A stretch of 64,000 bases of DNA from positions 1-64,000 of the forward strand of contig JAKFWK010000004.1 of assembly GCA_021732045.1 (NCBI GenBank). Reading direction: 5' to 3'. The notes below the pieces were generated by a model. That model did no database searches. It was not told where the DNA came from and saw nothing but the letters and a program-made list of their open reading frames with translations. Source of the stretch: Sulfurimonas sp. Its GTDB lineage: Bacteria; Campylobacterota; Campylobacteria; Campylobacterales; Sulfurimonadaceae. Of the stretch, positions 35,081 through 44,628 are shown one piece after another. Both the position numbers and the translations under genes were made by a program. How positions within the stretch are numbered: position 1 is the stretch's first letter; every line of letters begins with the position of its first letter.

Positions 35081-35907
35081 AAAATATATATATTACAGAT
35101 TTAGACCACACATTTTTAAGGACAGATCTCTCACTAAGTAATTTTTCTAAAACTATTTGGAATGCCAAAGCAAAACACTCTATTATGAGTATAGCAACTG
35201 CCAGAACCTATAAGAAAACAGTCCAGTTTTTAAAAGGTCTAGAGATAAATGCACCAATGATTCTTCTTGATGGTGCCCTGATAGCCACAGTTGACAAAAA
35301 GATAATTGATACAAAATTTATAGGCAAAAATATTGCAGACACCATTATTGATGAGGGGGCTAAATTTGGGATTTATCCTTTTGTTCTTACTCTTGCTGAT
35401 AAGAATCTAAATGAAGCGTTTTTGTACTCTAACATACTCAATACAAGTCAAAAAGAGGTGCTCACTCGATATACAAACGATGACAATCTTATAGAGTGTA
35501 AAAATATTCGCGCAATGGATAACAATTTTAAGATTGTCTACATGGGAGAAGAGACCATCTTAAGAGAATTAACTTTGCATATAGAAAAAATATTTGGCAA
35601 TAATTTAAAATATATTTTGGCTCCAGAAGCCTATATTGGATGTTATTTTTTAACAATTTTACATAAAGATGCGGATAAATCACATGGGATAAGAAGTGTG
35701 AGTGAATACATGGGTTTTGACCTGGAGAAACTTACTGTTTTTGGCGATAACTTTAATGATGTTGGAATGTTTGAGCTAGCAAAATATGCGGTAGCCGTAG
35801 CAAATGCTCAAGATGGTGTAAAAAAACTTGCAAATATTGTTCTTCCACATACAAATGATGAGGATGCTGTTGCAAAATATTTAGAAGGGTTGAATGATGT
35901 CAAGTAA
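35077..35907 (+). CDS. HAD-superfamily phosphatase (Cof/HAD-IIB type)
   Basis: A 276-residue protein with the HAD motifs: I ITDLDHTFLR (D8, D10), II in MSIATAR, III around KSHG, and IV VFGDNFNDVGM. A C2B-type cap domain sits between II and III, as in Cof and sucrose-phosphatase-like enzymes. It probably dephosphorylates a sugar phosphate. Overlaps with the antiporter gene upstream and the sugar permease downstream (14 bp) indicate one transcript. Substrate unknown. Confidence 0.82.
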   Translation: MKNIYITDLDHTFLRTDLSLSNFSKTIWNAKAKHSIMSIATARTYKKTVQFLKGLEINAPMILLDGALIATVDKKIIDTKFIGKNIADTIIDEGAKFGIYPFVLTLADKNLNEAFLYSNILNTSQKEVLTRYTNDDNLIECKNIRAMDNNFKIVYMGEETILRELTLHIEKIFGNNLKYILAPEAYIGCYFLTILHKDADKSHGIRSVSEYMGFDLEKLTVFGDNFNDVGMFELAKYAVAVANAQDGVKKLANIVLPHTNDEDAVAKYLEGLNDVK

Positions 35908-37168
35908 GTCAAATCTAGCTGCAATGAGCATTATTGGGGTTTTATTTTTTATATTTGGATTTGTCACATGGCTAAATGGTTCACTCATTCCATTTTTAAA
36001 AGCTATCTGTGAACTAAATGAGTTTGAAGCACTTTTTGTAACCTTTGCTTTTTATATAGCCTACACCGTTATGGCTCTACCGATGTCATTTATCTTGCAA
36101 AGAGTAGGTTATAAAAACGGTATGGCTGTTGGCTTAACCATTATGGCTGTTGGTAGTTTGATTTTTATACCGGCTGCCATAAGTGCAAATTTCATAGTAT
36201 TTTTGATTGCTCTGTTTCTTCTAGGAACAGGACTAACAATTTTACAAACAGCATCAAATCCGTTTGTGATTTACATAGGACCGACAGAGAGTGCTGCCAT
36301 GAGAATCTCTATTATGGGAGTCATAAACAAAAGTGCGGGGGTTCTTGCTCCACTTCTTTTTACGGCTTATGTGCTCTCTGGCGTTGGTAGCTTAGATAGC
36401 TTATCCTCAATAGACAAAGGAGCAGTCGCATCAAAACTTATAATTCCATATATAATTATGGCACTAGCGCTGAGTGGGCTTGCAATTTTAGTTAAATTCT
36501 CATCACTTCCAGAACTTGATTTTGAGAAAGATAAGTTGCTTGGTGAAGAAAGTATATTTGAATTTCCACGAGCAGTCCTTGGCGCTTTAGCTCTCTTTTT
36601 TTATGTTGGCATAGAAGTAGTAGCAGGTGATACCATAGGACTTTATGGGCAGTATCTTGGCATGGATAACTACACAGTACTGACCTCTTACACAATGTCA
36701 TTTATGGTTCTTGGCTACCTTGTAGGAATATTTTGCATCCCAAAATTTATCTCTCAAGAAAAAGCACTTATATCTTCCGCTGTTTTAGGATCACTTTTTT
36801 TAGTCGGGGTTGTCACATCATCTGCAGATAGTTACATAATTTCAAAGACACTTTGGGGATGGAGTGGTATAGGGGCTATTCCAAATACTGTTGCATTTGT
36901 GGCATTTCTTGGTTTTGCAAATGCTCTAATCTGGCCAACTATCTGGCCTTTAGCACTAGAGGGTCTAGGAAAGTATACAGCTCAGGGAAGCGCACTCCTC
37001 ATTATGGCAATAGCTGGTGGAGCGATTATCCCTCTGCTCGTAGGTAAAATAGCCTCAGCAAGTGGCGATATGCAGTCAACATACCTAGTTGGTTTAGTCT
37101 GTTATGCGTTTATATTTTTCTATGCGACAAAGTGGCATAAAATAACAAAATGGAAGTCATTGTGGTGA
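35894..37168 (+). CDS. FucP-like sugar:proton MFS permease
   Basis: A 424-residue protein with twelve membrane helices. It is of the glucose/galactose-fucose permease branch of the MFS (GFVTWLNGSLIPFLK near residue 20, GTGLTILQTASNPFV around 117-131, ALEGLGKYTAQGSALLIMAI near the end). It is expected to import a hexose or deoxyhexose with protons. Two in-frame ATGs (35894 and 35897) overlap the end of the HAD gene. The mutarotase gene downstream overlaps by 19 bp, so the three genes form a sugar cassette. Confidence 0.88.
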   Translation: MMSSKSNLAAMSIIGVLFFIFGFVTWLNGSLIPFLKAICELNEFEALFVTFAFYIAYTVMALPMSFILQRVGYKNGMAVGLTIMAVGSLIFIPAAISANFIVFLIALFLLGTGLTILQTASNPFVIYIGPTESAAMRISIMGVINKSAGVLAPLLFTAYVLSGVGSLDSLSSIDKGAVASKLIIPYIIMALALSGLAILVKFSSLPELDFEKDKLLGEESIFEFPRAVLGALALFFYVGIEVVAGDTIGLYGQYLGMDNYTVLTSYTMSFMVLGYLVGIFCIPKFISQEKALISSAVLGSLFLVGVVTSSADSYIISKTLWGWSGIGAIPNTVAFVAFLGFANALIWPTIWPLALEGLGKYTAQGSALLIMAIAGGAIIPLLVGKIASASGDMQSTYLVGLVCYAFIFFYATKWHKITKWKSLW

Positions 37169-38016
37169 CTATCGAGAAATTATCCAATGGTTTTGAGTAT
37201 ATTTTAGTACAAAACAGCTCAGCGGTTGCAAAGATTGCCCTTCAAGGTGCACATCTTTTTCACTACTGTAAAACTAACGAGGAACCTCTCTTGTGGCTTA
37301 GTGATATTAGCTACTATGAACAAGGCAAAGCAATCAGGGGTGGCATACCTATCTGCTGGCCGTGGTTTGGTTTTCATAAAGATAAAACTCTTCCTCAACA
37401 CGGCTTTGCAAGAACTAGCATTTGGAAATTTGTTAGTAGTGATGAGCCAGACGCAAAAACATCATCAGTTATATTTAGACTAACTCATAGTGATGAGACG
37501 CTGAAAATGTGGAATCATAAGTTTGATTTGGAGTTAAAAATCACAATAAACGACTCACTAAAACTAGAACTAAAAACAACAAACTTAGATGAGGGCGAGT
37601 TCACGATAACCCAGGCGCTTCACACTTATTTTGCAGTTTCTGATATATCGGAAGTAAGCATAAGCGGACTAAATAAAAAACCATATCTCGATGCTCTCAC
37701 GCTAAAACAAGAGATTCAAGATGGCGATATTTTCTTTAACTCAGAAGTTGACAGAGTTTACCAAAAAGTGGATGGCGAAGTGATTTTAAGAGATAAAAAC
37801 AGAGAAATTACTATTATGAACAGTTGTTCATCTTCAGTTGTAGTCTGGAATCCATGGATAGAAAAAACAAAAAGAATGAGCGCCATGAGAGAAGACGCAT
37901 ACAGAAATATGCTCTGTATAGAGTCTTCAAATGCCTATGATGATGCGGTTGTAGTAAAGCCAAATAGTTCTCATACTTTAGAAGCCGTTATTTTATCTCT
38001 GCGCAAATCTAGCTAA
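37150..38016 (+). CDS. D-hexose-6-phosphate mutarotase (YeaD-like)
   Basis: A 288-residue aldose-1-epimerase-fold enzyme. The family core motifs are RGGIPICWPWFG (around residue 59), PQHGFAR and ITQALHTYF, with the catalytic His and Glu residues. It interconverts alpha and beta forms of hexose-6-phosphates in the cytosol. The start is uncertain: ATG 37150 lacks a good Shine-Dalgarno, and GTG 37162 or 37165 has GGAAG at a suitable distance. It completes the HAD-permease-mutarotase operon. Confidence 0.88.
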   Translation: MEVIVVTIEKLSNGFEYILVQNSSAVAKIALQGAHLFHYCKTNEEPLLWLSDISYYEQGKAIRGGIPICWPWFGFHKDKTLPQHGFARTSIWKFVSSDEPDAKTSSVIFRLTHSDETLKMWNHKFDLELKITINDSLKLELKTTNLDEGEFTITQALHTYFAVSDISEVSISGLNKKPYLDALTLKQEIQDGDIFFNSEVDRVYQKVDGEVILRDKNREITIMNSCSSSVVVWNPWIEKTKRMSAMREDAYRNMLCIESSNAYDDAVVVKPNSSHTLEAVILSLRKSS

Positions 38017-38039
38017 ATCTACTTTAATAAACTGCCTTT

Positions 38040-38618
38040 TTATTTAAACAAAACTTTGTTGTTAAAAACAGGCACAGACTGAGTATTTATATACAAATAT
38101 GCGTTTTTAGCCGAGAAAATCTGATATCCCAATCCATCATCTAACAGACGGCACTCAGGAGCTTTATGGCTCTCTGCTCTATTATTGGTTACTTTTGTTT
38201 TTTGAGAAGTTAAATCAAGCACTATCTGACTTGAGCCACCAAATCCTCGCCCTTCTCTATCCTCTAAAAATATCTTAGGAACTTTCCCCTCAACAATTGC
38301 AATAGCTTTCTCAATATCAATTTTCTTCTCAATCTCTTGATCATTTTTAGCATCAAATATCTCTTGCGTAACCTGCATAACTTCAATTTGCGCTGGTCCA
38401 GTTATGAGTTTTAAATTCCCTTGACTAATACCACCAAAATATCGCTCCAACTTGCACTCTTTGGGAATAAGATATATATCTTCCCCATCGATCAAGAGTG
38501 GCTGTTGATATTTACTGCTTAGCATTTGAAGAGTTTCTGGCGTGGTATTACTAGATACAAAAATCAACTCACTAGCATAAGAAGTGATACATAATAGACA
38601 AAAAATAACTATTTTCAT
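38040..38618 (-). CDS. Exported protein of unknown function
   Basis: A 192-residue protein with a short signal peptide (residues 1-15, ending SYAS). The mature part is mixed alpha/beta with no motif I recognise. It has two cysteines (in PKECKL and APECRL) and a central acidic stretch (AKNDQEIEKKIDIEKA). Its ATG overlaps the stop of the upstream lipoprotein gene by 4 bp, so the two probably work together in the periplasm. Confidence 0.65.
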   Translation of the reverse strand: MKIVIFCLLCITSYASELIFVSSNTTPETLQMLSSKYQQPLLIDGEDIYLIPKECKLERYFGGISQGNLKLITGPAQIEVMQVTQEIFDAKNDQEIEKKIDIEKAIAIVEGKVPKIFLEDREGRGFGGSSQIVLDLTSQKTKVTNNRAESHKAPECRLLDDGLGYQIFSAKNAYLYINTQSVPVFNNKVLFK

Positions 38619-39130
38619 CTGAAAATATCCTCATCACTCACCCATAAAATCCAAGAACGCTCTTTTATTTTACTAACATCCATCAAACCATCGCTGTTTA
38701 ACTTATAATACTCATAAACAACTGAAATTTTTCCGCCCTTAACGGCATCAATATAGGGCTGAGGAATAACTATTTTATACGAATCAGTTCCAGGACCAAT
38801 CCCATCTTTATCTGCTTTGTCAAGAGCTAAAACACCATATAGTTCTTTTTCTATGTTTGGCACTTTTACACGAACATGCTTTGCGTCTCTCTCTAACGCA
38901 ACTCTATATGCACCACAAAGCCTACTATCGTGCATCAGTAAAGTGTTATATCCAACAGAACTTTGAAATGGTGAGGTAAACTCGCCCTTAAGGGTAAAAC
39001 TTTTATCTACAGCCGTAATAATAATATCAGGATTATCTATTTTGCCTTTTAAAATCGGCCTGTTATAGGTGGTTAGCGAACAACCGGCAAATGCAAAAAT
39101 CAAAAGGGCAGAGAGTAGTAAAAAACGCAT
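38615..39130 (-). CDS. Lipoprotein of unknown function
   Basis: A 171-residue protein with a lipoprotein signal (lipobox FAGC, Cys17). The mature domain is beta-rich (DIIITAVDKSFTLKGEFTSP, KISVVYEYYKL, SWILWVSDEDIF). I do not recognise the family. It is the first gene of a two-gene unit with the exported protein downstream, reading away from selD. Confidence 0.65.
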   Translation of the reverse strand: MRFLLLSALLIFAFAGCSLTTYNRPILKGKIDNPDIIITAVDKSFTLKGEFTSPFQSSVGYNTLLMHDSRLCGAYRVALERDAKHVRVKVPNIEKELYGVLALDKADKDGIGPGTDSYKIVIPQPYIDAVKGGKISVVYEYYKLNSDGLMDVSKIKERSWILWVSDEDIFR

Positions 39131-39255
39131 TGGATTCCTTTTTATATGTGGGGCTCTGTTTAATAGCTAAAAGTGTAACCAAAATAGTGTACAAATTTCT
39201 TTTTTTTGGAGTATTCATTTATACTTTTAGCTATTATTAGAAAAAAAGAAGAATT

Positions 39256-40287
39256 ATGCAAGATATAAAACTAACACAATATAGTCACGGAGCAGGCTGT
39301 GGCTGTAAAATCTCCCCAAAACTCCTAGATACCATACTTACAAGCTCAAGAGAGAAGATTCACTATCCCTCCCTTCTTGTTGGAAACGAAAGCAGAGACG
39401 ATGCTGCCTGTTTTGACCTTGGAAATGGCACCTCTCTTTTGAGTACAACCGACTTTTTTATGCCAATTGTCGATGATCCTTTTACTTTTGGACGCATCGC
39501 CGCAACAAATGCGATTAGCGATATTTACGCCATGGGAGGAAAACCTTTGATGGCAATTGCTATCTTTGGTTGGCCCATAGAAAAACTTAGTGCAGAAGTT
39601 GCTCAAAGAGTCATTGATGGTGGTCGTTCTGTTTGTGAAGAGGCAGGGATTCCTCTTGCTGGCGGACATAGCATAGACTCGCCTGAACCTATTTTTGGAC
39701 TTGCTGTTAGCGGTTTGGTTGAGAACAAAAATCTAAAACAAAACAACACTGCAACCGTTGGTTGTGAGCTGTTTTTGACAAAACCTCTTGGGATTGGGAT
39801 TTTAACGACCGCACAAAAACAGGGTAAAATCAACGATGATGATATAAATGTTGCTATTGAAGCCATGTGTACTCTCAATAAAATAGGAGCCGATATTTCA
39901 AAGTTTAAGGGTGTAACGGCGCTGACGGATGTAACAGGATTTGGTCTTTTGGGGCATCTGAGTGAGATTTGCGATGGAAGTGGCATCTCGGCACGAGTTC
40001 GTTTTAATGATGTTCCTCTTTTGGCAAATGTTAAAAAATATCTAGCAATGGGATGCGTCCCTGGTGGAACTAGAAGAAACTTTGAGAGTTACGGTCATCA
40101 CATCAGCCCAATGAGAGAAGATGTTGAAAATATTCTTTGTGATGCACAAACTTCGGGCGGACTGCTTTGTGTTGTGAAAAAAGAGAGCGTAAAAGAGTTC
40201 CTTGAATTATGCTCCAAATCAGGCTTAGAACTTAGCTCAATAGGCGAGACTATTGAGAGTTCAAAACATCTTATAGAGGTTGTATGA
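39256..40287 (+). CDS. selD: Selenide, water dikinase
   Basis: A 343-residue enzyme making selenophosphate from selenide and ATP. The N-terminal [12 protein letters not shown] (residues 9-20) has Cys15 at the catalytic site, where some homologues carry selenocysteine. The AIR-synthase-type fold motifs [23 protein letters not shown] and DAQTSGGLL are intact. The start of mnmH overlaps its stop by 4 bp, so selenium is directed at least to tRNA. Confidence 0.96.
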   Translation: MQDIKLTQYSHGAGCGCKISPKLLDTILTSSREKIHYPSLLVGNESRDDAACFDLGNGTSLLSTTDFFMPIVDDPFTFGRIAATNAISDIYAMGGKPLMAIAIFGWPIEKLSAEVAQRVIDGGRSVCEEAGIPLAGGHSIDSPEPIFGLAVSGLVENKNLKQNNTATVGCELFLTKPLGIGILTTAQKQGKINDDDINVAIEAMCTLNKIGADISKFKGVTALTDVTGFGLLGHLSEICDGSGISARVRFNDVPLLANVKKYLAMGCVPGGTRRNFESYGHHISPMREDVENILCDAQTSGGLLCVVKKESVKEFLELCSKSGLELSSIGETIESSKHLIEVV

Positions 40288-41357
40288 GCCTAGTTTTAGT
40301 GGATGATTTTTTATCTGTCGTTTTAGAAAACAGAGCTTTACTAGATGTGCGAGCGCCCATTGAGTTTGAGGGTGGCGCATTTCCTACCTCAACAAATATA
40401 GCTATTTTAGATGATGAACAGAGGCGTCTTGTTGGTACCTGCTATAAGCAAGATGGCAATGCAGCAGCCGTTAAACTTGGTCAAAAACTCGTAGATAAAC
40501 AACAGAGAGTTTTGGCGTGGAAGGCTTACATAAAAGAAAATCCAGATGCGTATCTTTACTGTTTTCGAGGAGGACAAAGATCTCGCATCTCTCAAGCTTG
40601 GCTAGATGAAGCAGGCGTAGTGATTCCTAGGCTAAAAGGCGGATACAAGGCGTTTCGTAGATTTTTAGCGGAGCAATCTTTAGAGATTAGTGCTAACACA
40701 AAAACAGTAATTATCGGCGGACGAACTGGTTCTGGAAAAACTATTTTGCTTCAAAAACTAAGCAATGCCATCGACCTTGAGGCAATCGCCAAGCATAGAG
40801 GTTCATCATTTGGAAAGTTTATCTCACCTCAACCATCGCAAATTGATTTTGAAAATGCTCTTTATTATAAACTCATTAAGCACAACGCAGGGCAACATAA
40901 GCAGTTAATTATTGAGCACGAAAGCCACAATATAGGACGAGTTTATATCCCAAAACCTATTTTCGATAACTTCAACAAAGGCTCTCTCGTGATTTTGCAC
41001 ACACCTTTGGCAGAGCGCATAGAAATTACACATGAAGAGTATATAACTAATGCAATCAAAGAGTATGAGGCTATTTTTAAAGAGGATGGAAAACTCCTTT
41101 GGTATGAAAATATTGTTGCAGGCTTAGATAGGATACAAAAACGATTAGGAAGCGAGCGGCATCTAAATATAAAATCTATTCTAACTCAAAGTTATACAAA
41201 CGACAATAACGAGGGACATAAAGAGTGGATTAAAATTTTACTCAGTGAATATTACGACCCAATGTATGATTATCAATTGGCAAAAAGTTCTCTACCTGTT
41301 TTGTTTGAGGGAAACGCGAAAGAGATAATTGACTTTTTACATAACACAACTATTTAA
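40284..41357 (+). CDS. mnmH: tRNA 2-selenouridine synthase
   Basis: A 357-residue protein with an N-terminal rhodanese domain (catalytic Cys93 in YCFRGGQRS) and a P-loop domain (GGRTGSGKT, 145-153), the SelU/MnmH architecture. It replaces sulfur by selenium in 2-thiouridine at tRNA position 34 via a geranylated intermediate, using selenophosphate from SelD encoded just upstream. Also known as selU or ybbB. Confidence 0.95.
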   Translation: MSLVLVDDFLSVVLENRALLDVRAPIEFEGGAFPTSTNIAILDDEQRRLVGTCYKQDGNAAAVKLGQKLVDKQQRVLAWKAYIKENPDAYLYCFRGGQRSRISQAWLDEAGVVIPRLKGGYKAFRRFLAEQSLEISANTKTVIIGGRTGSGKTILLQKLSNAIDLEAIAKHRGSSFGKFISPQPSQIDFENALYYKLIKHNAGQHKQLIIEHESHNIGRVYIPKPIFDNFNKGSLVILHTPLAERIEITHEEYITNAIKEYEAIFKEDGKLLWYENIVAGLDRIQKRLGSERHLNIKSILTQSYTNDNNEGHKEWIKILLSEYYDPMYDYQLAKSSLPVLFEGNAKEIIDFLHNTTI

Positions 41358-41446
41358 CTAAAATTAATTAATTTAAGAATGATAGTACTAATAGTTTAGA
41401 CATCTCAACTAGGACATTACTCGAAAATATTCTTAAGAAACAAACC

Positions 41447-41458
41447 TTAGCATGCTAA
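41447..41458. promoter_or_regulatory. Palindrome upstream of the porin gene
   Basis: TTAGCATGCTAA is a perfect 12-bp dyad 86 bp before the porin start, in a 186-bp AT-rich intergenic region. It may be an operator; no regulator is adjacent. Confidence 0.3.
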
Positions 41459-41543
41459 ATGATACCAATTCTTAATATTAATATAATTTTAAGCTTACTT
41501 ATTTTATACTTCTAAAAATTAATACCTAAAATAAAGGCTTAGC

Positions 41544-42890
41544 ATGAGTAAATCTCTCCTCCTAAGTGCTGTTGCTACTATGGTTATTGCATCCACATCA
41601 GTGAATGCCGATGAAATAAGTAGCCTAAAAGCACAACTTCAAGAACTTAACAAACGCACTGAAACACTAGAAAACAATACTAAAACAAACACTGAACAAA
41701 CACAGGCTCTTGCCGATGAATTAATCAATACACAAAATGCAACTTCTTTTGGTACAGTTGATATAAGCAAAACAGAAGCTGGACTTGGTGTTGCTGCTTC
41801 AAAAGTTTATTATTCGAAAAATCCTCTTTCTATTGGTGGGTATGGTGAAATTCATTTTTCACGCTATGCCAATAATGCCACTAATGAAACCGAGACTACT
41901 CGCTTTGTTCCTTATATCGGTTACAAATTTAGTGATAATATTATTCTAAACTCCGAAATAGAATTTGAACATGGTGGACAAGAAGTATCTGTAGAACAGC
42001 TTTATCTTGATTTTTTAATCGATCCAGCATTTAGTGTCAGAATCGGTCATCAAGTTGTTCCAATGGGATTAATCAATCTCAATCATGAACCAATCCTATT
42101 TAACACAGTCAATCGTCCAGATGTTGAAACATACATCATTCCCTCAACATGGCATGAAAATGGAATAACCATTCATGGCAAAACAGATATATTAAACTAT
42201 TATATTGGCGCTATTGTTGCCTTAGATATGGGATTGGCTGAACACGATGGATCTCTTGATAAAGATACATACGGTATCAACTGGATCAGAAATGGACGCA
42301 GAGGAGGATATGAAAGAAATTCGCGGACTTCCAACCTAGGGTTTGTAGCGCGCATCGACTATACTGGCATCAACGGACTCCTTGTAGGCACTAGTCTCTA
42401 TACCGGAGATGCTGGTCCATCTACAAATGGCAAAGAACCGGGACGATTAACTATTGGTGAGCTCCATGCTCAGTATCAAACAGATGGTTTTAAAATCAAA
42501 GGGCTCTATACTCAGGCGCATCTAAGTCATGCGGACGCTTATCTTGGAGTCCATACTGTTGGCGATACCTCTCTTGTTTTTCCGACCCATCCAAAATTAG
42601 CAGATGGAGGATATATCAATCTAGAATACAATATTCTCTCGCATCTAACACAAACAACTACGCAGTTACCTATTTTCTTTCAATACGAAAATTATAATTT
42701 AGCCAATTCAGTGGTTGGAGAAGCCGCCTTTGGAACAACCGAAAGTTTCACATATGGTATGAACTATTTTCCTCATCCTCAAGTGGTGCTAAAAGGAGAA
42801 TATACTATGCGTCACAATAAAAACGATAGTAATTCAGCTAATTATGCAAATGAAGGAATATACTCGTTTGCTTTAGGATTTATTTTCTAA
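41544..42890 (+). CDS. Outer-membrane porin-like protein with N-terminal coiled coil
   Basis: A 448-residue exported protein: signal peptide (residues 1-22, ending VNAD), then a heptad-rich coiled coil (ISSLKAQLQELNKRTETLEN, 25-44) that could anchor to peptidoglycan or trimerise, then a beta-barrel of about 16 strands. GGYGEIHFSRYA, DNIILNSEIEFEHGG and FSVRIGHQVVPMGL resemble phosphate-selective-porin-type barrels. It ends YSFALGFIF with a terminal aromatic. It touches the next gene (FMN-binding protein) by one base, so the two are coupled. Substrate unknown. Confidence 0.78.
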   Translation: MSKSLLLSAVATMVIASTSVNADEISSLKAQLQELNKRTETLENNTKTNTEQTQALADELINTQNATSFGTVDISKTEAGLGVAASKVYYSKNPLSIGGYGEIHFSRYANNATNETETTRFVPYIGYKFSDNIILNSEIEFEHGGQEVSVEQLYLDFLIDPAFSVRIGHQVVPMGLINLNHEPILFNTVNRPDVETYIIPSTWHENGITIHGKTDILNYYIGAIVALDMGLAEHDGSLDKDTYGINWIRNGRRGGYERNSRTSNLGFVARIDYTGINGLLVGTSLYTGDAGPSTNGKEPGRLTIGELHAQYQTDGFKIKGLYTQAHLSHADAYLGVHTVGDTSLVFPTHPKLADGGYINLEYNILSHLTQTTTQLPIFFQYENYNLANSVVGEAAFGTTESFTYGMNYFPHPQVVLKGEYTMRHNKNDSNSANYANEGIYSFALGFIF

Positions 42891-43411
42891 TGAAAACTCT
42901 TATATATTTACTCATCATTTTTAACAGTGGCTTTGCCCAGATTCTGGGTGATCCCGTTGCATTAACACAGCACGCATTTAATGCTAAATCAATCGAACAG
43001 AAAACCATTATACTTAATGAAAAACAGGTGCAGCAGCTTTCGAAGAGTTCGCAACAAACTATTGATACAAAATTATATAGGGTTTATATAGCAAAAAATG
43101 GGTCGTCAACAATTGGCTATGGGGTTCTACTTAATAAGAAAGTGCGAACAAAGACAGCTATAGCTCTCTACTTAATCGATATGAAATCTAGTATAAAATC
43201 AATTGAAATTGTAGCTTTCAATGAACCAATTGAGTACCTCCCTACAAAAACTTGGCTAGACGGATTTGCTAACAAGAATGGTACAAATGCGTTACATTTA
43301 AATCAAGATGTTCCTACAGTAAGTGGTGCTACTCTATCCGCACACGCCATCACAGATGGAAGTCGTCTTGCACTATCCATCCTTAATATTATAAAACTTC
43401 AACTGGAATAA
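42890..43411 (+). CDS. Periplasmic FMN-binding-domain protein
   Basis: A 173-residue exported protein (signal peptide about residues 1-16) with one FMN_bind domain of the NqrC/RnfG/NosR type. The late SGATLSAHA (S145-G-A-T148) matches the site where ApbE attaches FMN covalently to Thr. No membrane anchor follows the signal, so it should be a soluble periplasmic flavoprotein. It is coupled to a porin gene, which hints at redox chemistry on a compound entering through that porin (inference). No apbE is in the window. Confidence 0.75.
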   Translation: MKTLIYLLIIFNSGFAQILGDPVALTQHAFNAKSIEQKTIILNEKQVQQLSKSSQQTIDTKLYRVYIAKNGSSTIGYGVLLNKKVRTKTAIALYLIDMKSSIKSIEIVAFNEPIEYLPTKTWLDGFANKNGTNALHLNQDVPTVSGATLSAHAITDGSRLALSILNIIKLQLE

Positions 43412-43479
43412 CCTCAATTTTTACAGATGTACATCTATTCAATTAACCTACTTATTCATTAATATTCTACACTATTTAA

Positions 43480-44487
43480 CTAAAACCCTTTAGTTTCAAA
43501 TGGCGAAATATCTTGTGATTTTAGCATTTTATGCGCATCATAAGCCAGACGGATTACGCCAACAGCGTAGTTTGAAGAGTTATTGTAACGCATAATTTTT
43601 TTACTACACTCCCTAACAGAGTTCAATTCTGATTTATCGCAGGCATAACAATCCATTGGTTCATTTGATCTTGGATTTTTATCGTAACAAAAAGAGGCGT
43701 TGTCGTTGTTCTCCTGAAACTCATACCATTTTGATTCAAGCTCCGCAATATTTGGCATATTGTCCCAATCTATAAGTTGTGTAAAACTCCCTTTTTTATA
43801 TAGATATTTACTTGTTGAGACGATAGCATCTGACATATTTGTCAAATCACCAATCTCTTTTTTATAGCCCTCAGCATACGCGAAATTATTTGGCATAAAT
43901 TGTGGAATCCCGATTGCTCCGGCGTATGAGCTAGGAAGCGTGCACTCTTCTACCCCAATGCCTCTATCAAAACAGTGCTTTATTATTGAGACCATATTTG
44001 ATTTTCCCATGTTTATGAGCCATTTGTCTCTATCTGTCTCTGGCTTTGACTTTACAACCATCGTATTAAACACAGTAAAAGCGTCATGAGTAAGTTTAAT
44101 CTTACCTAGTTTCGTCTCTTTCATGAGGATAGAAGCCACTATCTCACGATTTACTCCATACCTGCTCTCAGCATAATCATAAACCTCAGCATACTCTTTT
44201 AGATGAGCAACTATTTCAGGAAGATACTTCTCAACAAGCGTATTATTTGCCTTTTTTTCATTCTTCTTGTGTAGTGGAATCAATGCTGGTTGCATCGCAT
44301 TTAGGCTAGCTTCATCAAACTTATCTATTTTTGATGGTGAAGTTAGAAACTCATTTACATATTCACCTGAAACACCGCTTTTTATAGCTCTTTGGCAAAT
44401 TTCTAAATAATTTTTATTTTCAAATTCACAACCATAATCTGCAAAAAGCATAATACTAACAACTAATAATAAAAATATTTTAATCAT
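43480..44487 (-). CDS. MltB-like lytic murein transglycosylase
   Basis: A 335-residue exported protein (signal peptide to about residue 16) with a GH103-type SLT domain. The catalytic Glu124 is in LMKETKLG, followed by SSYAGAIGIPQFMPNNF and late YAVGVIRLA. It cleaves glycan strands to anhydroMurNAc ends, thus making substrate for the NagZ-AnmK salvage route. An extra Cys-rich insert (CYDKNPRSNEPMDCYACDKS) before the last motif is unusual and could form disulfides. Confidence 0.85.
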   Translation of the reverse strand: MIKIFLLLVVSIMLFADYGCEFENKNYLEICQRAIKSGVSGEYVNEFLTSPSKIDKFDEASLNAMQPALIPLHKKNEKKANNTLVEKYLPEIVAHLKEYAEVYDYAESRYGVNREIVASILMKETKLGKIKLTHDAFTVFNTMVVKSKPETDRDKWLINMGKSNMVSIIKHCFDRGIGVEECTLPSSYAGAIGIPQFMPNNFAYAEGYKKEIGDLTNMSDAIVSTSKYLYKKGSFTQLIDWDNMPNIAELESKWYEFQENNDNASFCYDKNPRSNEPMDCYACDKSELNSVRECSKKIMRYNNSSNYAVGVIRLAYDAHKMLKSQDISPFETKGF

Positions 44488-44592
44488 ATAAGTTCCACCT
44501 CTTCCCCTTAGTATAACAATTTTAGCGTCAAAATCTCATTAACCAAATAGTTGAGACTAGGCAAATCTATAAAATTTATCTATTAAATTTGT

Positions 44593-44598
44593 TATAAT
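44593..44598 (+). promoter_or_regulatory. -10 box for the Cys-rich microprotein
   Basis: TATAAT in a T/A-rich context lies 30 bp upstream of the ATG at 44629. Confidence 0.5.
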
Positions 44599-44628
44599 TC
44601 AAAAAAAATATAATAGATAGGATTTAAC

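Noticed and set aside
35077..35907. HAD phosphatase as MupP (MurNAc-6-phosphate phosphatase) completing the salvage pathway
   Set aside because: It has a C2-type Cof/HAD-IIB cap and sits in a sugar-permease operon, whereas MupP belongs to the phosphoglycolate-phosphatase-like branch.
39256..40287. SelD as a selenoprotein
   Set aside because: The catalytic codon is TGT (Cys15), with no in-frame TGA, so it is the ordinary Cys form.
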